DNA of 64,000 bases from JAGBWK01 sp964462445 (GTDB taxonomy: Bacteria; Bacteroidota; Bacteroidia; Bacteroidales; Muribaculaceae), in the NCBI GenBank assembly GCA_964462445.1, contig CAYWXG010000002.1, positions 1 through 64,000 of the forward strand, read 5' to 3'. Of the stretch, positions 1-8,945 are shown one piece after another (position 1 is the first letter of the stretch; every line of letters starts with the position of its first letter). The position numbers and the translations under genes are program-made. Under the pieces are notes generated by a model, which worked only from the letters and a program-made list of their open reading frames with translations, ran no database searches and was not told the origin of the DNA.

Positions 1-304
1 AGTTATACATTGATATGCAAACTAACGCAGAACGATGAAACGTGACGACACAAGGGAGAATCTTACTTCGTTATCAGGTAATGATTTGAAAACCGTTCTA
101 TTTCATTACCTTGCGTTTCTTTGCTAAATTGCCATTGTTACTATTTTCGAGGTTTTCTGTTTAATGCGTTATGGGTCAGTGACTAACGCACTTTTTCGCT
201 TTTTTTGCTCCGTGAACCGTAATTTTTTATTAAAATTCTTTTACAGGAAATACAGTGTTGATAGTTGCTGTGGATTGTATTTTATTCTGCGTTGACTATA
301 TTGG
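1..304. other. left-edge intergenic sequence, no gene seen
   Basis: All three forward frames meet a stop within the first 45 bases, so at most the last few codons of an upstream gene could be present. I find no convincing start, promoter or RNA structure. The downstream acyltransferase ends at its right border on the other strand. Confidence 0.5.
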
Positions 305-1363
305 TCAATGTTTTGCTTCCGGGAAAAGGAACCGATATATGCCGGTATTCTTAAGTTGGTACACTACAAACAAACATATCCCGGCAACAATGACACTCAG
401 AACGATGTAGACAGGCAATTCAAACACCGTGTTGCAAATCGAATCGAGCATTTCTCCTGCCGTGGTGAGCTCGGTAATTGATTTAACACCATATATGATG
501 AAATAGTGGAGCAGATATATCTCTAATGTTGCGGTGCCTATAAATGTTAATCCTTTCATTATCCGACTATCAGTCACAAATGTAATTCGATAGAGGAATG
601 AGAAAATAATATTGCAAATGATTATGCCGGAAAATGCTAAAACGTAGGGAACGATTATTTTAATTACTTGATATTCTAAAAGTGTTTCGCGGTATATATA
701 TGTCGCAGTAAAGATTGTAATCATAGCGACCAGGCATTTAATGCTTCGGCATATTTGGTTGAACTTATCGATATACATTTTCGCCACAATACCCAATATC
801 ACATAGGGGAGGTAGACGGCAACTAATTCCCACGAGAGAAAACCATAGATGGCTTCGGGCAAGATATAGTAATCGGTAAGAGAAGTGACGTAGAAAATCA
901 CTTCAACAACCGCGCATACTGCTATCATGGCAAGAATCTTCACCTTTTTTGTGCAGTTTCGAAGAGTAAGGGCCATAAGTAATGGCGCGATTAGGAAAAA
1001 CATCTCTACCGAAACGAAGGTGAACCAATATCCCCCTTTGTACTTTGTCAGCCACGACTCGGGCCATGTATCGGGGATAAATGCCAGAGAGAAGAGTGCC
1101 CAAAAGATTATAGTGGGGTAGAGCTGACGCGCAAGGCGATTGATACTACGCCGTTTAAATAGTTCTTTGGAATAGTTGTCGGTGTAAAGAAAAAATCCGG
1201 CAATGAAAAAGAATAATGGCATGCGGAAATGCCCGAAAAAATATTTAATATCGGAGATAGGAGTAGGGGTCAGATAGAGCATAAGATGCCCGTAGATGAC
1301 TAATAGCATCATAAATCCGCGTATTGCATCGATATGAGAAATACGTGATTTGATATTTTCCAT
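305..1363 (-). CDS. acyltransferase family 3 membrane protein
   Basis: Predicted integral inner-membrane O-acyltransferase, 352 residues, with about ten hydrophobic segments and the N-terminal family signature HIDAIRGF...YGH (residues about 10-26), where the conserved Arg and His sit. Family members transfer acetyl or other acyl groups to sugars of surface polysaccharides, peptidoglycan or lipids; the substrate here cannot be read from the sequence. I start at the ATG at 1363, not the in-frame TTG two codons upstream, because this fits a -7 element TAACTTTG at 1390-1397 with a short leader. It is a single gene, divergent from the glycine cleavage operon. Its product could decorate LPS or capsule, but no polysaccharide genes adjoin it. 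Confidence 0.85.
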   Translation of the reverse strand: MENIKSRISHIDAIRGFMMLLVIYGHLMLYLTPTPISDIKYFFGHFRMPLFFFIAGFFLYTDNYSKELFKRRSINRLARQLYPTIIFWALFSLAFIPDTWPESWLTKYKGGYWFTFVSVEMFFLIAPLLMALTLRNCTKKVKILAMIAVCAVVEVIFYVTSLTDYYILPEAIYGFLSWELVAVYLPYVILGIVAKMYIDKFNQICRSIKCLVAMITIFTATYIYRETLLEYQVIKIIVPYVLAFSGIIICNIIFSFLYRITFVTDSRIMKGLTFIGTATLEIYLLHYFIIYGVKSITELTTAGEMLDSICNTVFELPVYIVLSVIVAGICLFVVYQLKNTGIYRFLFPEAKH

Positions 1364-1389
1364 TGACAAAAAGTAAAAACGTGATGATG

Positions 1390-1397
1390 CAAAGTTA
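1390..1397 (-). promoter_or_regulatory. -7 promoter element for the acyltransferase
   Basis: The minus strand reads TAACTTTG, matching the Bacteroidetes -7 consensus TAnnTTTG, about 27 bases upstream of the chosen ATG. No clear TTTG -33 box is present. Confidence 0.45.
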
Positions 1398-1467
1398 CGA
1401 TATTATTCACACTTTGCCTAATTTTTCCATGAGGAGCAATTTGGTTGAAATAGAAGTTGCATTAAAT

Positions 1468-1498
1468 TTTGTTTGGTCCGAAATTATATTTATCTTTG
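1468..1498 (+). promoter_or_regulatory. promoter of the glycine cleavage operon
   Basis: TTTG at 1468-1471 is followed after 19 bases by TATCTTTG at 1491-1498, a perfect Bacteroidetes housekeeping promoter. The predicted start near 1505 leaves a leader of under 50 bases, too short for a glycine riboswitch. Confidence 0.8.
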
Positions 1499-1550
1499 AG
1501 GAAATGATATAAAACAACTACCTTAAATCTAAGAAACAATCTTAATAACC

Positions 1551-2651
1551 ATGGAAGATATTAAGAAAACCTGTCTGCATAACAAGCACGTGGGGCTTGG
1601 CGCGCAAATGAGTCCTTTCGGTGGCTTTGATATGCCGATACAATATGAGGGTATCGTAGAAGAGCACAATGCTGTGAGAAAGGCATGTGGTATTTTCGAT
1701 GTTTCTCACATGGGCGAAGTGTTTGTCAGCGGTCCAGATGCCGAGCGTTTTGTCAATATGATTTTTACTAACGATGTGACCGGCGCAGAGAAAGGGAAAT
1801 GTCTCTACGGCATGATGCTTCACCCCGATGGCGGTACGGTCGACGACCTTCTTGTCTATGTGCAAGGAGTCAATGATTACCTTCTTGTCATTAATGCCGC
1901 CAATATCGATAAAGATGTGGCATGGATAGTGAAAAATGCGGAAGGATATGATGTAAATATCGACCACCAAAGTGACAATATCGGGGAGATAGCAGTGCAG
2001 GGCCCCGAAGCTGAAACTATACTTAAAAAAGTAACAGGGCTTGACTCTATTTCAGAACTTACATTCTACACTTTTGCCCATTATCGTATTTATGATGGTG
2101 TTGATGTCATAATCTCTCGCACCGGCTACACCGGCGAAGATGGATTTGAAGTGTATGCCCCCCATGAAGTGACACGCAAATTGTGGGACGACTTGCTTGC
2201 CGCCGGAGCAGTCCCCTGTGGGCTTGGCTGTCGCGACACCCTACGTTTTGAGGTCGGACTTCCGTTGTATGGCGACGAATTGGCTGATGATATTTCACCT
2301 ATTGAAGCATCGCTTGGAATGTTCGTGAAACTTGACAAACCGGAATTTATCGGACGCGCAGCCGTCGCAGCGCAAAAAGCAGCCGGTGCGCCACGAAAAT
2401 TGGTGGGTCTTGAAATCCTTGATAGAGCAATCGCTCGCCATGGCGCTGAAGTGATTGACGCCGACGACAATGTGATAGGGTTTGTTACCACCGGCTATCG
2501 AGGTATCTCGGTAGATAAGAGTATTGCAATGGCGTTGATTGACAGCCGATTTGCTGCAATGGATACTAATTTGCGAGTAAGAGTTCGCCGTAAAGTATTC
2601 CCGGCTGTAGTTATACCCAAGAAATTCTACAAAAAAAGCTATAAAAAATAA
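1551..2651 (+). CDS. gcvT: glycine cleavage system T protein (aminomethyltransferase)
   Basis: T protein of the glycine cleavage complex: it takes the aminomethyl group from the lipoyl arm of the H protein, releases ammonia and forms 5,10-methylene-tetrahydrofolate. The 366-residue length is normal. Visible family signatures are GFDMPIQY near residue 24, FDVSHMGE near 49 and SRTGYTGEDGFEVY near 189, the last lining the folate pocket, followed by the C-terminal barrel. It is the first gene of a five-gene operon with gcvH, gcvPA, gcvPB and lpd, behind a consensus promoter. The C-terminus is lysine-rich. Confidence 0.97.
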   Translation: MEDIKKTCLHNKHVGLGAQMSPFGGFDMPIQYEGIVEEHNAVRKACGIFDVSHMGEVFVSGPDAERFVNMIFTNDVTGAEKGKCLYGMMLHPDGGTVDDLLVYVQGVNDYLLVINAANIDKDVAWIVKNAEGYDVNIDHQSDNIGEIAVQGPEAETILKKVTGLDSISELTFYTFAHYRIYDGVDVIISRTGYTGEDGFEVYAPHEVTRKLWDDLLAAGAVPCGLGCRDTLRFEVGLPLYGDELADDISPIEASLGMFVKLDKPEFIGRAAVAAQKAAGAPRKLVGLEILDRAIARHGAEVIDADDNVIGFVTTGYRGISVDKSIAMALIDSRFAAMDTNLRVRVRRKVFPAVVIPKKFYKKSYKK

Positions 2652-2710
2652 TCAAAGAAAAATTTTTCAACTGAAAATACAATTTCAAAAAACATTTAAA
2701 TCCAAATACA

Positions 2711-3088
2711 ATGAAAACTTATTTTTCTCCCAGTCATGAGTATTTAACTATCGATGAAGAAGGCAATGGCTACGTAGGTATTTCCGATTATGCACAAAAA
2801 GCCCTCGGTAATGTAGTATATGTAGATATGCCCGAAGTAGGTGATGAATTTGAAAAAGATGAGGATTTCGGCGCAATCGAAAGTGTAAAAGCAGCTTCCG
2901 ACCTCATTATTCCTGTAAGTTGCGAAGTGTTGGAAATCAACGAAGCGCTTGCCGACAATCCTCGCCTTGTCAACGAAGATGCTATGGCTAATTGGATTAT
3001 TAAAGTTAAGCTGACCGATCCCGATGAGGTTGAATCACTAATGGATTTGGACGCCTACAACCAATATCTTGCTACCAATCCTCATTGA
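2711..3088 (+). CDS. gcvH: glycine cleavage system H protein (lipoyl carrier)
   Basis: Small lipoylated shuttle protein (125 residues) that carries the aminomethyl intermediate from the P protein to the T protein and is reoxidised by the L protein. The lipoyl lysine is K60 in the conserved ESVKAAS context, within the usual all-beta domain. It lies 59 bases after gcvT and 46 before gcvPA in the same orientation. Length and motif are standard for the family. Confidence 0.97.
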   Translation: MKTYFSPSHEYLTIDEEGNGYVGISDYAQKALGNVVYVDMPEVGDEFEKDEDFGAIESVKAASDLIIPVSCEVLEINEALADNPRLVNEDAMANWIIKVKLTDPDEVESLMDLDAYNQYLATNPH

Positions 3089-3134
3089 TTGCGAGATTAA
3101 GCAAAAATTAATCTAAATAAATACCAATAATACC

Positions 3135-4460
3135 ATGAGCCACAGATATTTTCCCCACACAGAGGAAGATAAACGCATTATGCTCGAAAAATGTGGTGTT
3201 GACACAATAGATGCACTATTTGCCGATATTCCCGAGCAGTTGCGACTCTCGCGTCCGTATGCATTAGGCGCGCAGATGAGTGAAGTTGAGGTGCGTTCTT
3301 TTTTTCGTAGACTTGCCGACAATTGCCACTCTCTTGCATGCTTTGCCGGGAACGGGCACTATGACCGTTACACTCCCGCTGTGGTGCAATCTATGATTGC
3401 AAGAAGTGAGTTCCTGACCTCTTATACACCATATCAGCCCGAGATTTCTCAGGGCACTTTGCAATATATATTTGAGTATCAAACAATGATAGCGCGTCTC
3501 ACCGGGATGGAGATTTCCAATGCGTCGCTCTACGATGGGGCTACCGCTACGGCAGAGGCTATGATTTTGGCATCGGGAAATTCGCGCAAACGTCCGCGAG
3601 TGGCATATTCATCAACTCTTAATTCCGCGGTAGTGGAAACACTTACCACCTATGCACGTTATCATGGCATAGAAATAGTGGAAATACCCGAAGTTGACGG
3701 AGTGACATCGCTTGAGGCGCTCAATGCCCTTCTTGCCGAGGGGACTATTGGTGGCGTAATTTTGCCCCAGCCCAATAAATATGGTATAATAGAGGACTTT
3801 ACAGGAGTTGCCGAAGCGATACACAATGCCGGCGCAATGTTCATAATTAATAGCATCGCCATTGATCTTGCGACTCTCCGCTCTCCGGGAGATTGGGATG
3901 CAGATATCGCTGTAGGTGATGCTCAATCATTAGGTATTCCCCTTAATTTTGGAGGCCCTTATCTTGGATATATGGCAGCTAAGAAGTCACTGATGCGCAA
4001 GATGCCGGGACGTATTGTTGGTGCTACAGTTGATAATCAGGGGCAGCGCACTTTCGTGTTGACATTGCAAGCGCGCGAGCAGCACATACGTCGCGAAAAA
4101 GCTACTTCCAACATCTGCTCAAACCAAGGATTGATGGCGCTTTTTGTCACTATCTATATGTCGTTGATGGGGGATAACGGGTTGAAAGAGGTAAATGCTA
4201 CCGGAGCTGCCGCAGCGCATCATCTTGCGCGTGAACTTGAAGCGACCGGTAAGATGAAATTGACCTATCCCAATCATCCGTTCCTCAACGAATTTGAGAT
4301 GACAACAACCATCGACACTGAAACCATTATCGATGCTCTTGCAAAGGTTGGAATTCTTGCCGGAGTGGCAATTGCCCCCAATAAATTGCTCATTGCAGTG
4401 ACCGAAATGCGCACTGAAGAAGAAATAAATCGCTATGTTGAAACCGTAAAAGCTTTGTAG
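3135..4460 (+). CDS. gcvPA: glycine dehydrogenase (decarboxylating) subunit 1
   Basis: N-terminal half of a split P protein, 441 residues. Together with GcvPB it forms the PLP-dependent decarboxylase that binds glycine, releases CO2 and loads the aminomethyl group on GcvH. The sequence begins with the family N-terminus (SHRYFPHTEEDKRIML) and holds the aminotransferase-like fold without the PLP lysine, which lies in the partner subunit. The stop is two bases before the gcvPB ATG, which suggests translational coupling and a 1:1 complex. Many bacteria carry a fused P protein of about 950 residues, so the split form is notable. Confidence 0.96.
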   Translation: MSHRYFPHTEEDKRIMLEKCGVDTIDALFADIPEQLRLSRPYALGAQMSEVEVRSFFRRLADNCHSLACFAGNGHYDRYTPAVVQSMIARSEFLTSYTPYQPEISQGTLQYIFEYQTMIARLTGMEISNASLYDGATATAEAMILASGNSRKRPRVAYSSTLNSAVVETLTTYARYHGIEIVEIPEVDGVTSLEALNALLAEGTIGGVILPQPNKYGIIEDFTGVAEAIHNAGAMFIINSIAIDLATLRSPGDWDADIAVGDAQSLGIPLNFGGPYLGYMAAKKSLMRKMPGRIVGATVDNQGQRTFVLTLQAREQHIRREKATSNICSNQGLMALFVTIYMSLMGDNGLKEVNATGAAAAHHLARELEATGKMKLTYPNHPFLNEFEMTTTIDTETIIDALAKVGILAGVAIAPNKLLIAVTEMRTEEEINRYVETVKAL

Positions 4461-4462
4461 TC

Positions 4463-5920
4463 ATGAATAATAAACTATATGATAAATTGATATTCGAGCT
4501 TTCTCGTCAAGGACGCAGCGGTTATAGCCTACCTAAAAATAATTATCCGGATGCTGTAGGTACACTCCCTGCGGCTCTAATGCGAGAAAACGAAATCGGA
4601 CTGCCACAAGTTGATGAACTCACCGTGGTGCGTCACTACACTAATATGTCGACCAATAATTTCGGTGTTGATACCGGTTTTTATCCCCTCGGTTCGTGTA
4701 CAATGAAGTACAATCCTAAAATCAATGAGGAGATGGCGGGCAACTCGGTTATTGCGTCGATGCATCCCAATCAGCCTGCGCGTATGAGCCAAGGTGCTTT
4801 GGAAATATACCACACTCTTGCTGCTGCTCTATCGGAAATAGGAGGAATGGCGGAATTTACTCTCAATCCTTATGCCGGTGCACATGGCGAGCTTACCGGA
4901 TTGATGATTTGCCGCGCTTATCACGATTCTCGCGGAGATAAAAAGCGTACGAAAGTAATTATTCCGGATTCGGCTCACGGTACAAACCCGGCGAGCGCGG
5001 CAGTGGCAGGATTGCAAGTCGTTCCGGTGAAGAGTCTTCCCGATGGCACTGTCGATGTTGAAGCTCTCGCGCCATTGCTCGATGACAGTGTGGCAGCTAT
5101 GATGATGACCAATCCGAACACTCTTGGCATCTTCGAGCGTCAAATTCCGCAAATTGCAGAAATGGTTCATGCAGCCGGAGCGTTGTTGTACTACGACGGA
5201 GCCAATCTCAACCCTATGTTGGGTATTGCTCGTCCTGGAGATATGGGCTTTGATGTCATGCACATCAACTTGCACAAAACATTCTCCACCCCTCATGGCG
5301 GTGGTGGCCCCGGTTCAGGTCCGGTGGGTGTACGTGCCGGATTAGAACATCTTTTGCCCAATCCTCGTGTGGTAAGAAAAGAAGATGGCACGTTCGACCT
5401 TATTTCGTCTCCCAACTCAATGGGGCGTGTCAGCTCAACGTTGGGCAACTTTGCGGTTGAGATGCGTGCATTGAGCTATATTCTATCGCTCGGAAGCGAC
5501 GGATTGATGGAAGCAGGGCGATTGGCAACTCTCAATGCTAATTATATTAAAGAGTCGTTGCGCGATGTATATGAGCTCCCGGTGGACACTATCTGCAAGC
5601 ATGAATTTGTGTTTGACGGACTCAAAGATAAATCGACCGGTGTCACTACGCTTAACATTGCCAAGCGTTTGCTCGACTACGGATTCCATGCTCCGACCAT
5701 CTATTTCCCATTGCTGTTCCATGAGTCGTTGATGATAGAGCCGACAGAGACGGAGAGCCTTGACACAATAGATAGTTTCATAGAGGTGATGCGACAAATA
5801 GCCCATGAAGCGGTCAACGACCCGGAAATGGTGAAGTCGGCACCGCATACTACACCGGTGCGCCGCCCTGACGACACTGAAGCGGCTCTTCACCCACGTC
5901 TCACCTTTGATGAGTTATAA
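4463..5920 (+). CDS. gcvPB: glycine dehydrogenase (decarboxylating) subunit 2
   Basis: C-terminal, PLP-binding half of the split P protein, 485 residues. The PLP Schiff-base lysine is K272 in HINLHKTFS, followed by the glycine-rich STPHGGGGPGSGP loop. The phosphate-contacting DSAHGTNPAS motif lies about 100 residues earlier. The ATG follows the gcvPA stop after two bases. It acts in the cytoplasm within the glycine cleavage complex. The intact motifs and the full set of partners indicate a working system. Confidence 0.97.
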   Translation: MNNKLYDKLIFELSRQGRSGYSLPKNNYPDAVGTLPAALMRENEIGLPQVDELTVVRHYTNMSTNNFGVDTGFYPLGSCTMKYNPKINEEMAGNSVIASMHPNQPARMSQGALEIYHTLAAALSEIGGMAEFTLNPYAGAHGELTGLMICRAYHDSRGDKKRTKVIIPDSAHGTNPASAAVAGLQVVPVKSLPDGTVDVEALAPLLDDSVAAMMMTNPNTLGIFERQIPQIAEMVHAAGALLYYDGANLNPMLGIARPGDMGFDVMHINLHKTFSTPHGGGGPGSGPVGVRAGLEHLLPNPRVVRKEDGTFDLISSPNSMGRVSSTLGNFAVEMRALSYILSLGSDGLMEAGRLATLNANYIKESLRDVYELPVDTICKHEFVFDGLKDKSTGVTTLNIAKRLLDYGFHAPTIYFPLLFHESLMIEPTETESLDTIDSFIEVMRQIAHEAVNDPEMVKSAPHTTPVRRPDDTEAALHPRLTFDEL

Positions 5921-5948
5921 TTAGTTCATCGTTAAAAATCAAAAAAAA

Positions 5949-7250
5949 GTGAAATATATAATCATAGGAGCAGGCCCCGGAGGGTATGAATTAGCGGCAA
6001 TGCTGTCGCGACAAGCCCACGAGGTAACACTTATTGAGCGTGATAAAATTGGTGGCACTTGCCTAAATCGCGGGTGCATCCCGACGAAAGTAATGGCACA
6101 TGCCGCATCGTTGCTTCGAATGGTATCTCATGCCTCAATTTATGGCATAAATTACGGAGAGCCAGTAGTTGATTTTACTGCGTTGTGCGCTCGTCGCGAC
6201 GAAGTTATCGGGACATTGCGTTCCGGAGTCGAACAACTCCTTACTAATGTCAACGTGGTGCAAGGTGACGCTCGTTTCGTGGGTCCCAAATCGATTGAGG
6301 TGAATGGAGCGACGCTGACAGCCGACCGTATAGTCATCGCAACCGGTTCGTCGTCGGCAATACTTCCGGTTCCCGGTGCCGAGCTCGCAATATCTTCCGA
6401 CGGATTGCTTTCGCTTGAAGCAGTACCTGAGTCGTTAGTGATTATCGGTGGCGGCGTGATAGGGATGGAGTTTGCATCAATATTTGCTGCATTAGGTAGT
6501 AAAGTTACTGTTGTAGAGTATTTTAAAGAGGTGCTTCCACAGTTCGACAAAGATATAGCCAAACGCTTGCGCCAATCGATGGCTGCGTCGGGAGTGACCT
6601 TTATCACCGGAGCATGTGTTACGGCTATCGAGCCGGGTGTTGTTCATTACAAAATCGGTGAAAAGGAGAATATAGTGGAGTCGGAGGTTGTTGCAATGGC
6701 CGTTGGACGTCGCCCCAATCTTCCACAAGGGCTTGATGTTGCCGGAGTAGAGGTAGAGCGAGGTAGGATTGTTGTCGACCCAATCACAATGCGCACGTCG
6801 GCACATGGCGTTTATGCTATCGGAGATGTCAACGGACTTTGTATGCTGGCACATGCCGCATCGGCACAAGCACGTATAGTGGCAGGAGAAAATGTTGCCA
6901 CAGATGTAGTGCCATCTGTAGTGTTTACCGCACCGGAAGTTGCAATAGCAGGAATGACAGAACAGCAATGCAAGGACGCAGGAATTGCGTACAAAGCAGT
7001 AAAAGTACCGTTCAGAGGTAATGGTAAGGCAGTGACGATAGGTGAAACCGATGGAATGGTTAAAATGATAGCTGATACTGCAGCCGGAACAATTATCGGT
7101 TGTCAAATTGTCGGACCGCATGCTGCCGATCTTATTGAGGAGATTGCTGTGGTTATAGCCAACAAGCACTCAGTCGACACTATTAAACGAACAATACATC
7201 CTCACCCAACGCTTTGTGAAGCACTTCAGGCAGCCGCGATGCAGCTTTAA
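5949..7250 (+). CDS. lpdA: dihydrolipoyl dehydrogenase (L protein)
   Basis: FAD- and NAD-dependent flavoenzyme, 433 residues, that reoxidises dihydrolipoyl-GcvH. The N-terminal FAD fold is GAGPGG (7-12); the redox disulfide is C38/C43 in GGTCLNRGCIPTK; a second nucleotide-binding motif, GGGVIG, is near residue 161; the C-terminal interface carries the catalytic HPHPTLCE motif. The start is a GTG directly after a run of eight A, the only start that preserves the FAD fold. It is slightly shorter than the usual 450-470 residues. As the last gene of the gcv operon it probably serves this complex, though E3 proteins can be shared with 2-oxoacid dehydrogenases. Confidence 0.95.
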   Translation: MKYIIIGAGPGGYELAAMLSRQAHEVTLIERDKIGGTCLNRGCIPTKVMAHAASLLRMVSHASIYGINYGEPVVDFTALCARRDEVIGTLRSGVEQLLTNVNVVQGDARFVGPKSIEVNGATLTADRIVIATGSSSAILPVPGAELAISSDGLLSLEAVPESLVIIGGGVIGMEFASIFAALGSKVTVVEYFKEVLPQFDKDIAKRLRQSMAASGVTFITGACVTAIEPGVVHYKIGEKENIVESEVVAMAVGRRPNLPQGLDVAGVEVERGRIVVDPITMRTSAHGVYAIGDVNGLCMLAHAASAQARIVAGENVATDVVPSVVFTAPEVAIAGMTEQQCKDAGIAYKAVKVPFRGNGKAVTIGETDGMVKMIADTAAGTIIGCQIVGPHAADLIEEIAVVIANKHSVDTIKRTIHPHPTLCEALQAAAMQL

Positions 7251-7271
7251 AACATAGCAACATAGAACAAT

Positions 7272-7308
7272 GACGAGCGAGGCTAATGTCTCGCTCGTCG
7301 TCGTTTTT
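7272..7308 (+). terminator. rho-independent terminator of the gcv operon
   Basis: Perfect 10-bp stem GACGAGCGAG (7272-7281) with CTCGCTCGTC (7290-7299), an 8-base loop, and a TTTTT tract at 7304-7308. It lies 21 bases after the lpd stop; the T tract is only on the plus side. Confidence 0.85.
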
Positions 7309-7321
7309 ATATGATAGGTAA

Positions 7322-8296
7322 TTAAACGTTGAAAATCAAGTAGGTCACGTAGGCGATATAGCATAATGTGAATAATACCCCTTCGCCACGTGTGATAGTG
7401 CGATTGCCAATCCACCAACCGCAAGCAAGAAATAACACAGATGCAATCATCAATGTTATCAAATCTACAATGCCGATTTCTCCGAATTTCAATGGCGAGA
7501 TTGTTGCGCTTGCTCCAAGCACAAAGAAGGCGTTGAAGATATTGGACCCAATGACATTACCAATCGCTATTGCAGAATTTCCTTTACGCGCTGCTACAAC
7601 AGATGTTGCAAGTTCGGGCAATGATGACCCGGCAGCAGCTATTGTCAAGCCGATGATAGCATCACTTAAATTCAACATCTGTGCGATACCGGTAGCTCCG
7701 GCAACAAAGCGGTTTCCTCCAACGATGAGCATTGTAAGACCTCCCAATATCCACAATATGGATTTTCCCAACTTCATTTGTCCTTTCTCTGCGGCATTAG
7801 CTCCGGCAGGGTCATCGGGTGCGGCACTTTTGGCGGTTGCCATAGTGTACCACACGAAAATGCCAAAGAATATAAGTAATAGAAATCCATCTGTGCGCGA
7901 CAATATCGCTTCACTTTCTCCATTGAATAATGTTGTACAGCCCATTATAAGTATTACCAATGAAGAAATTATGGCCATAGGTATTTCGCGAGTCATTATA
8001 GTGCGCTGTATTACCATAGGACATACTATAGCTGAGATACCAATAATAGCGAAGATGTTGAATATGTTGGAGCCTACTACGTTGCCGATAGCGATTCCTG
8101 AATTGCCATCTATTGATGAAACAACCGATATTACCAACTCCGGTGTAGATGTTCCGAATGCCACGACAGTCAATCCAACAACGAGGTCGGAGATGCCGAA
8201 GCGGCGAGCTAATGCCGAAGCGCCATCGGTCAATGTGTTAGCACCGATTAATATAACTACTAATCCGGCAACCAGATATACAATGTCTAAAATCAT
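7322..8296 (-). CDS. calcium/sodium antiporter (CaCA family)
   Basis: Inner-membrane cation exchanger of the CaCA superfamily, 324 residues with about ten membrane helices. The two inverted alpha repeats are clear: GTSTPEL (48-54) followed by GNVVGSNIFN, and GSSLPEL (223-229) followed by GNVIGSNIFN; E53 and E228 are the predicted ion-binding acids. A hydrophilic loop near residues 154-178 separates the halves. Bacterial members extrude Ca2+ in exchange for Na+ or H+. It is downstream of, and on the same strand as, the cobalamin adenosyltransferase (46-base gap), so co-transcription is possible. Confidence 0.93.
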   Translation of the reverse strand: MILDIVYLVAGLVVILIGANTLTDGASALARRFGISDLVVGLTVVAFGTSTPELVISVVSSIDGNSGIAIGNVVGSNIFNIFAIIGISAIVCPMVIQRTIMTREIPMAIISSLVILIMGCTTLFNGESEAILSRTDGFLLLIFFGIFVWYTMATAKSAAPDDPAGANAAEKGQMKLGKSILWILGGLTMLIVGGNRFVAGATGIAQMLNLSDAIIGLTIAAAGSSLPELATSVVAARKGNSAIAIGNVIGSNIFNAFFVLGASATISPLKFGEIGIVDLITLMIASVLFLACGWWIGNRTITRGEGVLFTLCYIAYVTYLIFNV

Positions 8297-8342
8297 AATT
8301 AAATTATATTATTTGAATTGTTAATCTTGATAAAGACCTATG

Positions 8343-8945
8343 TTATTTCTTACTTTTCGTAGGAGCCCAGCAGATATCGTTGATGCCGGCCAGTTGGTTG
8401 CAATGGCGACTGAGTATAAATAGATAGTCGCTCAATCGGTTGATATATTGAAGTATAGACTCGTGCACTTCTGTTAATGCGGTGTCGCTCTCGGTGTTGG
8501 CATGCAGCTCATCATTGAAATTTAAGATGCAACGTTCGGCTCTTCGAGCTACGGCTCTTGCTACGTGGGCAGTAGCTGCAGAGGGAGCTCCTTGAGGCAA
8601 AATGAATGAGCGTAATTCCGGCACTTCGCTATCATATAGGTCGATAGTATTTTCGATGTTTTGTAGTGACTCGTCGAGTTGAGGCAAAAGTCTATCCGAC
8701 ATCTCTTTATTCCCGGCTGCCAAGTAACTGCCGATATCAAAAAGACGTGATTGAATGTCGGTAAGTGACGCGCAATCAACCTCGGTCAATGGCTGAGATG
8801 CAATTAGCACACCTATAAATGAGTTCAATTCATCAATAGTGCCGTACGCTTCTATGCGTGTAGAATTCTTTTTGATGCGAGAGCCATCAACAAGCGAAGT
8901 CATTCCCTTGTCGCCTGTGCGTGTGTATAATTTTGATTTTTTCAT
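8343..8945 (-). CDS. ATP:cob(I)alamin adenosyltransferase, PduO type
   Basis: Adds the 5'-deoxyadenosyl group of ATP to cob(I)alamin to make coenzyme B12. The 200-residue protein begins with the ATP-binding signature YTRTGDKGMTSLVDGSRI and the EAYGTIDELNSFIG helix. The later conserved block LPQGAPSAATAHVARAVARRAER carries the arginines that bind triphosphate. Length and fold are standard for the trimeric PduO family. Its ATG overlaps the TGA of the upstream CNNM/CorC gene by four bases. No B12 biosynthesis or B12-dependent enzyme gene is in the window, so it probably serves salvage. Confidence 0.94.
   Translation of the reverse strand: MKKSKLYTRTGDKGMTSLVDGSRIKKNSTRIEAYGTIDELNSFIGVLIASQPLTEVDCASLTDIQSRLFDIGSYLAAGNKEMSDRLLPQLDESLQNIENTIDLYDSEVPELRSFILPQGAPSAATAHVARAVARRAERCILNFNDELHANTESDTALTEVHESILQYINRLSDYLFILSRHCNQLAGINDICWAPTKSKK

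Noticed and set aside
1499..1550. Glycine riboswitch upstream of gcvT
   Set aside because: The predicted transcript leader is under 50 bases, too short for an aptamer, and no paired motif is present.
6492..7169. 225-codon open frame opposite lpd
   Set aside because: Cys/His/Tyr-rich composition with no family pattern, fully antisense to a conserved flavoprotein.
7368..8324. 318-codon open frame on the plus strand opposite the Ca2+/Na+ antiporter
   Set aside because: It is antisense to a gene with clear alpha repeats; its composition (Pro, Thr, Ile, Ala) is the mirror of membrane-helix codons and it shows no domain.
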